Assembly: GCA_031963445.1 (NCBI GenBank)
Contig: JASSUH010000001.1
Coordinates: 868,001-932,000 of the forward strand
Direction of reading: 5' to 3'
From: JASSUD01 sp031963445
GTDB lineage: Bacteria > Pseudomonadota > Gammaproteobacteria > Burkholderiales > Burkholderiaceae
DNA length: 64,000 nt
This document shows, one piece after another, positions 62,404 through 64,000 of this stretch. Each line of letters opens with the position of its first letter. Position 1 is the stretch's first letter. The translations under genes were made by a program, and so were the position numbers. Under the pieces are notes generated by a model, which was given only the letters and a program-made list of their open reading frames with translations, ran no database searches and had not been told where the DNA came from.

Positions 62404-64000
62404 TTATTCGCGTTCGGTCAGCACGTAAAGACGGAAACGTTCTTGATTATCGGCTGGACGATGCCCTTCCCAAATAAACTTCCATCTATACGGTCGAGGT
62501 GAAGCAGGTTCGCTATAGCGTGCTGTATCTTGACGCAGTAGTACATCGCACTGTCTACCATCAAAAGCAAAGCGCATCTTGCCAAAATAGGCAAGTGACG
62601 CAAGTTGCGCATCTCCTAGTCGAACTGGCCAAATACATTGATAAGTCGCAGGCAGTTTAGCAGCGATTTGCAATGCAACATCACGATAGGTGCGGCTGTA
62701 ATTGACAAAAGGCAGCCAAAGCGTCATCAACAATACCCACATTAGCGTCGTACCCGCACTGGATAAAATGACGCTGCGCCAAAGCACTTTAGGTGCGCGT
62801 GAAAGCCGCCAGCGTACTAAGAATATCCAGCAAGCTGTGACAAGCAGTGCAAAAACGAGTCTCAGGCTACTAAATTCAGCATAAAAGCCAGGTAATAGGC
62901 GCGCTAAGTTGTGTGCGGTCGAAGCTGGAAAGCCTGTCAGTGCAGCAATCCAAACGAGCCAGACGAATGAACTTAAAATCGTAAAGCTCAGTAACGCAAA
63001 CCAATCCATTGCATTAATTGCCCCTCGCTTAAGTGTTGGTAAGCTAAAGGCAGCAAGTATCGCTAGGCCTGGCAAAAGTAAGATAAAGAGCCGGTTTGTT
63101 TGATGGCTTTGCAGCAAGATGACGATCAGTAGGGGGCTAATAATCGAAATAGGAATGCTGATATGGGGCGCACGCCGCAGAGTGGCCCAGCTATACCATG
63201 ACCAAATGGCTAATGGCCAAGCTGGCCAGCTGAAGAGCAAAAGATTTTTGAATGCATGCAACAGGGGATCAGTGAAGGGGCCAGCAAATTCGCGCCAATT
63301 GCCAATACGCCAGTCGAGTAAATAAAGACGTGCTTGATCAGGCAAAGCAAGGCTCGAAATAATCGGCCAGCTGAGAGCAAGTACGATAAAAATGGGTAGG
63401 CCAATCCATAACAATTTTGAGAAGCGCAATTCTCTGAGCACAAACAATAAGGCCAAGGTTCCTGCTAGTAATGCTACGACTAACACTGGATTGGCGGCTA
63501 GGCTCAAGAGACCAAGCGCTGTGCCCCACCATAGTGCACCTTGCACCGGTTTATCGAGGCTGCGGATTAACCCGTATAACAGCATGGCGACGCAAGCAAA
63601 TTGAGCTATCTCAGGGGTGGTTTCATGTCCACGCTCGGCTAAACCAAAGCAGCCAAGCAGAATAAGCAAGGCGCCATCTGCAATGGTGCGTCCATAGTCA
63701 GCTGGGGAAGGCTCGCCGCCAAATGCATATTTAAAAGGCTGTACTTCATTGCGTCGGCCTAGCAAGTAACTGCCGTACCAAACGAAAAGGCAGGTGGCAT
63801 AGAAAAGCAGGCCAGTGACCATGCGTGATGCATCGCTTGGCTCGAGCCACGGGCTAAAGAGACGTATGCTAATGGCTCCAAGCCAATACATGAGCGGCCC
63901 GCTCGTGGTGATGGCTTTGCCGGCTAGGTTGGGTAGTAGCCAGTCGTGCCAGTTACCATTCGCCAGCGTCCACATCACGCCGAAGCTCGCGGCATCCTCA
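62404..64000 (-). CDS. glycosyltransferase-39/ArnT-like membrane protein, 5' end outside
   Basis: The reading frame stays open to the window edge, so the start lies beyond 64000; about 531 residues are visible. TLANGNWHDWLLPNLAGKAI followed by TTSGPLMYWLG matches the early periplasmic loop of ArnT/PMT-type lipid-linked sugar transferases (catalytic Asp/Glu in this area). About ten hydrophobic helices follow, and the C-terminal part is a periplasmic domain with FAFDGRQCDVLLRQD. These enzymes add sugars such as aminoarabinose to lipid A or proteins. Acceptor and sugar are unknown. Confidence 0.8.
   Translation of the reverse strand, partial: EDAASFGVMWTLANGNWHDWLLPNLAGKAITTSGPLMYWLGAISIRLFSPWLEPSDASRMVTGLLFYATCLFVWYGSYLLGRRNEVQPFKYAFGGEPSPADYGRTIADGALLILLGCFGLAERGHETTPEIAQFACVAMLLYGLIRSLDKPVQGALWWGTALGLLSLAANPVLVVALLAGTLALLFVLRELRFSKLLWIGLPIFIVLALSWPIISSLALPDQARLYLLDWRIGNWREFAGPFTDPLLHAFKNLLLFSWPAWPLAIWSWYSWATLRRAPHISIPISIISPLLIVILLQSHQTNRLFILLLPGLAILAAFSLPTLKRGAINAMDWFALLSFTILSSFVWLVWIAALTGFPASTAHNLARLLPGFYAEFSSLRLVFALLVTACWIFLVRWRLSRAPKVLWRSVILSSAGTTLMWVLLMTLWLPFVNYSRTYRDVALQIAAKLPATYQCIWPVRLGDAQLASLAYFGKMRFAFDGRQCDVLLRQDTARYSEPASPRPYRWKFIWEGHRPADNQERFRLYVLTERE

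Overview
The window looks like a piece of a beta-proteobacterial (Burkholderiaceae-type) chromosome from a host-associated, probably endosymbiotic bacterium. I base this on the core genes (rne, rluC, an S49 peptidase, rmuC, recC/recB, a FUSC-family protein, SHS and MHS family transporters), a moderate base composition, many small decayed genes, dispersed short inverted repeats, and several long coiled-coil or membrane-anchored proteins of a kind used against eukaryotic hosts. A fungal endosymbiont of the Mycoavidus/Glomeribacter type is my best guess; this is inference from gene content, not a database match.

Region by region. (1) 1-15.1 kb: two giant coiled-coil proteins (1732 and 2726 aa) that share a membrane segment followed by FTK[ST][LI]PS and each carry a tandem repeat array (35-aa and 75-aa units). 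Between them lie tRNA-Arg(CCT), a decayed tRNA-Ser copy and a MITE-like repeat. (2) 15.1-30.06 kb: a P4-like integrative island in the 3' end of tRNA-Ser(TGA). It has a tyrosine integrase beside the tRNA, an AlpA-type regulator, a CHC2 zinc-finger protein, a Toprim/DUF927 helicase-primase, two clusters of 9-bp-phased GGGGACA iterons, two C4-like antisense RNA candidates, and cargo: a two-TM coiled-coil protein, an AT-rich leucine-rich-repeat protein, a 523-aa membrane/coiled-coil protein and two relics of a P2-like tail-completion gene. A 13-bp copy of the tRNA 3' end at 30047-30059 and shared GGGTAACTTT arm sites mark both ends. (3) 30.06-31 kb: relics of an older element, namely a frameshifted integrase N-terminus beside the right att site and an Rpn-type nuclease tail.

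(4) 31.1-64 kb: core chromosome. An NhaD/CitMHS-like antiporter and rmuC, a MNT antitoxin with a dead HepT partner, rne (minus), rluC-HAD phosphatase-S49 peptidase, a hybrid histidine kinase, a FUSC transporter, recC and recB split by an AT-rich antisense coiled-coil gene, an MHS permease, another two-TM coiled-coil protein divergent from an XRE-type regulator with an inverted-repeat operator, an SHS transporter and the 3' part of a glycosyltransferase-39-like gene. Dispersed inverted repeats of at least three families fill the core intergenic spaces, often between convergent genes. I saw none in the 15-kb island, which suggests that the island arrived later than the spread of the repeats.

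Taken together, the core genes serve RNA processing, DNA repair and small-molecule transport. The accessory genes look like a host-interaction arsenal (Inc-like membrane proteins, LRR protein, giant coiled-coil proteins) carried partly on a tRNA-Ser island that has been used more than once.
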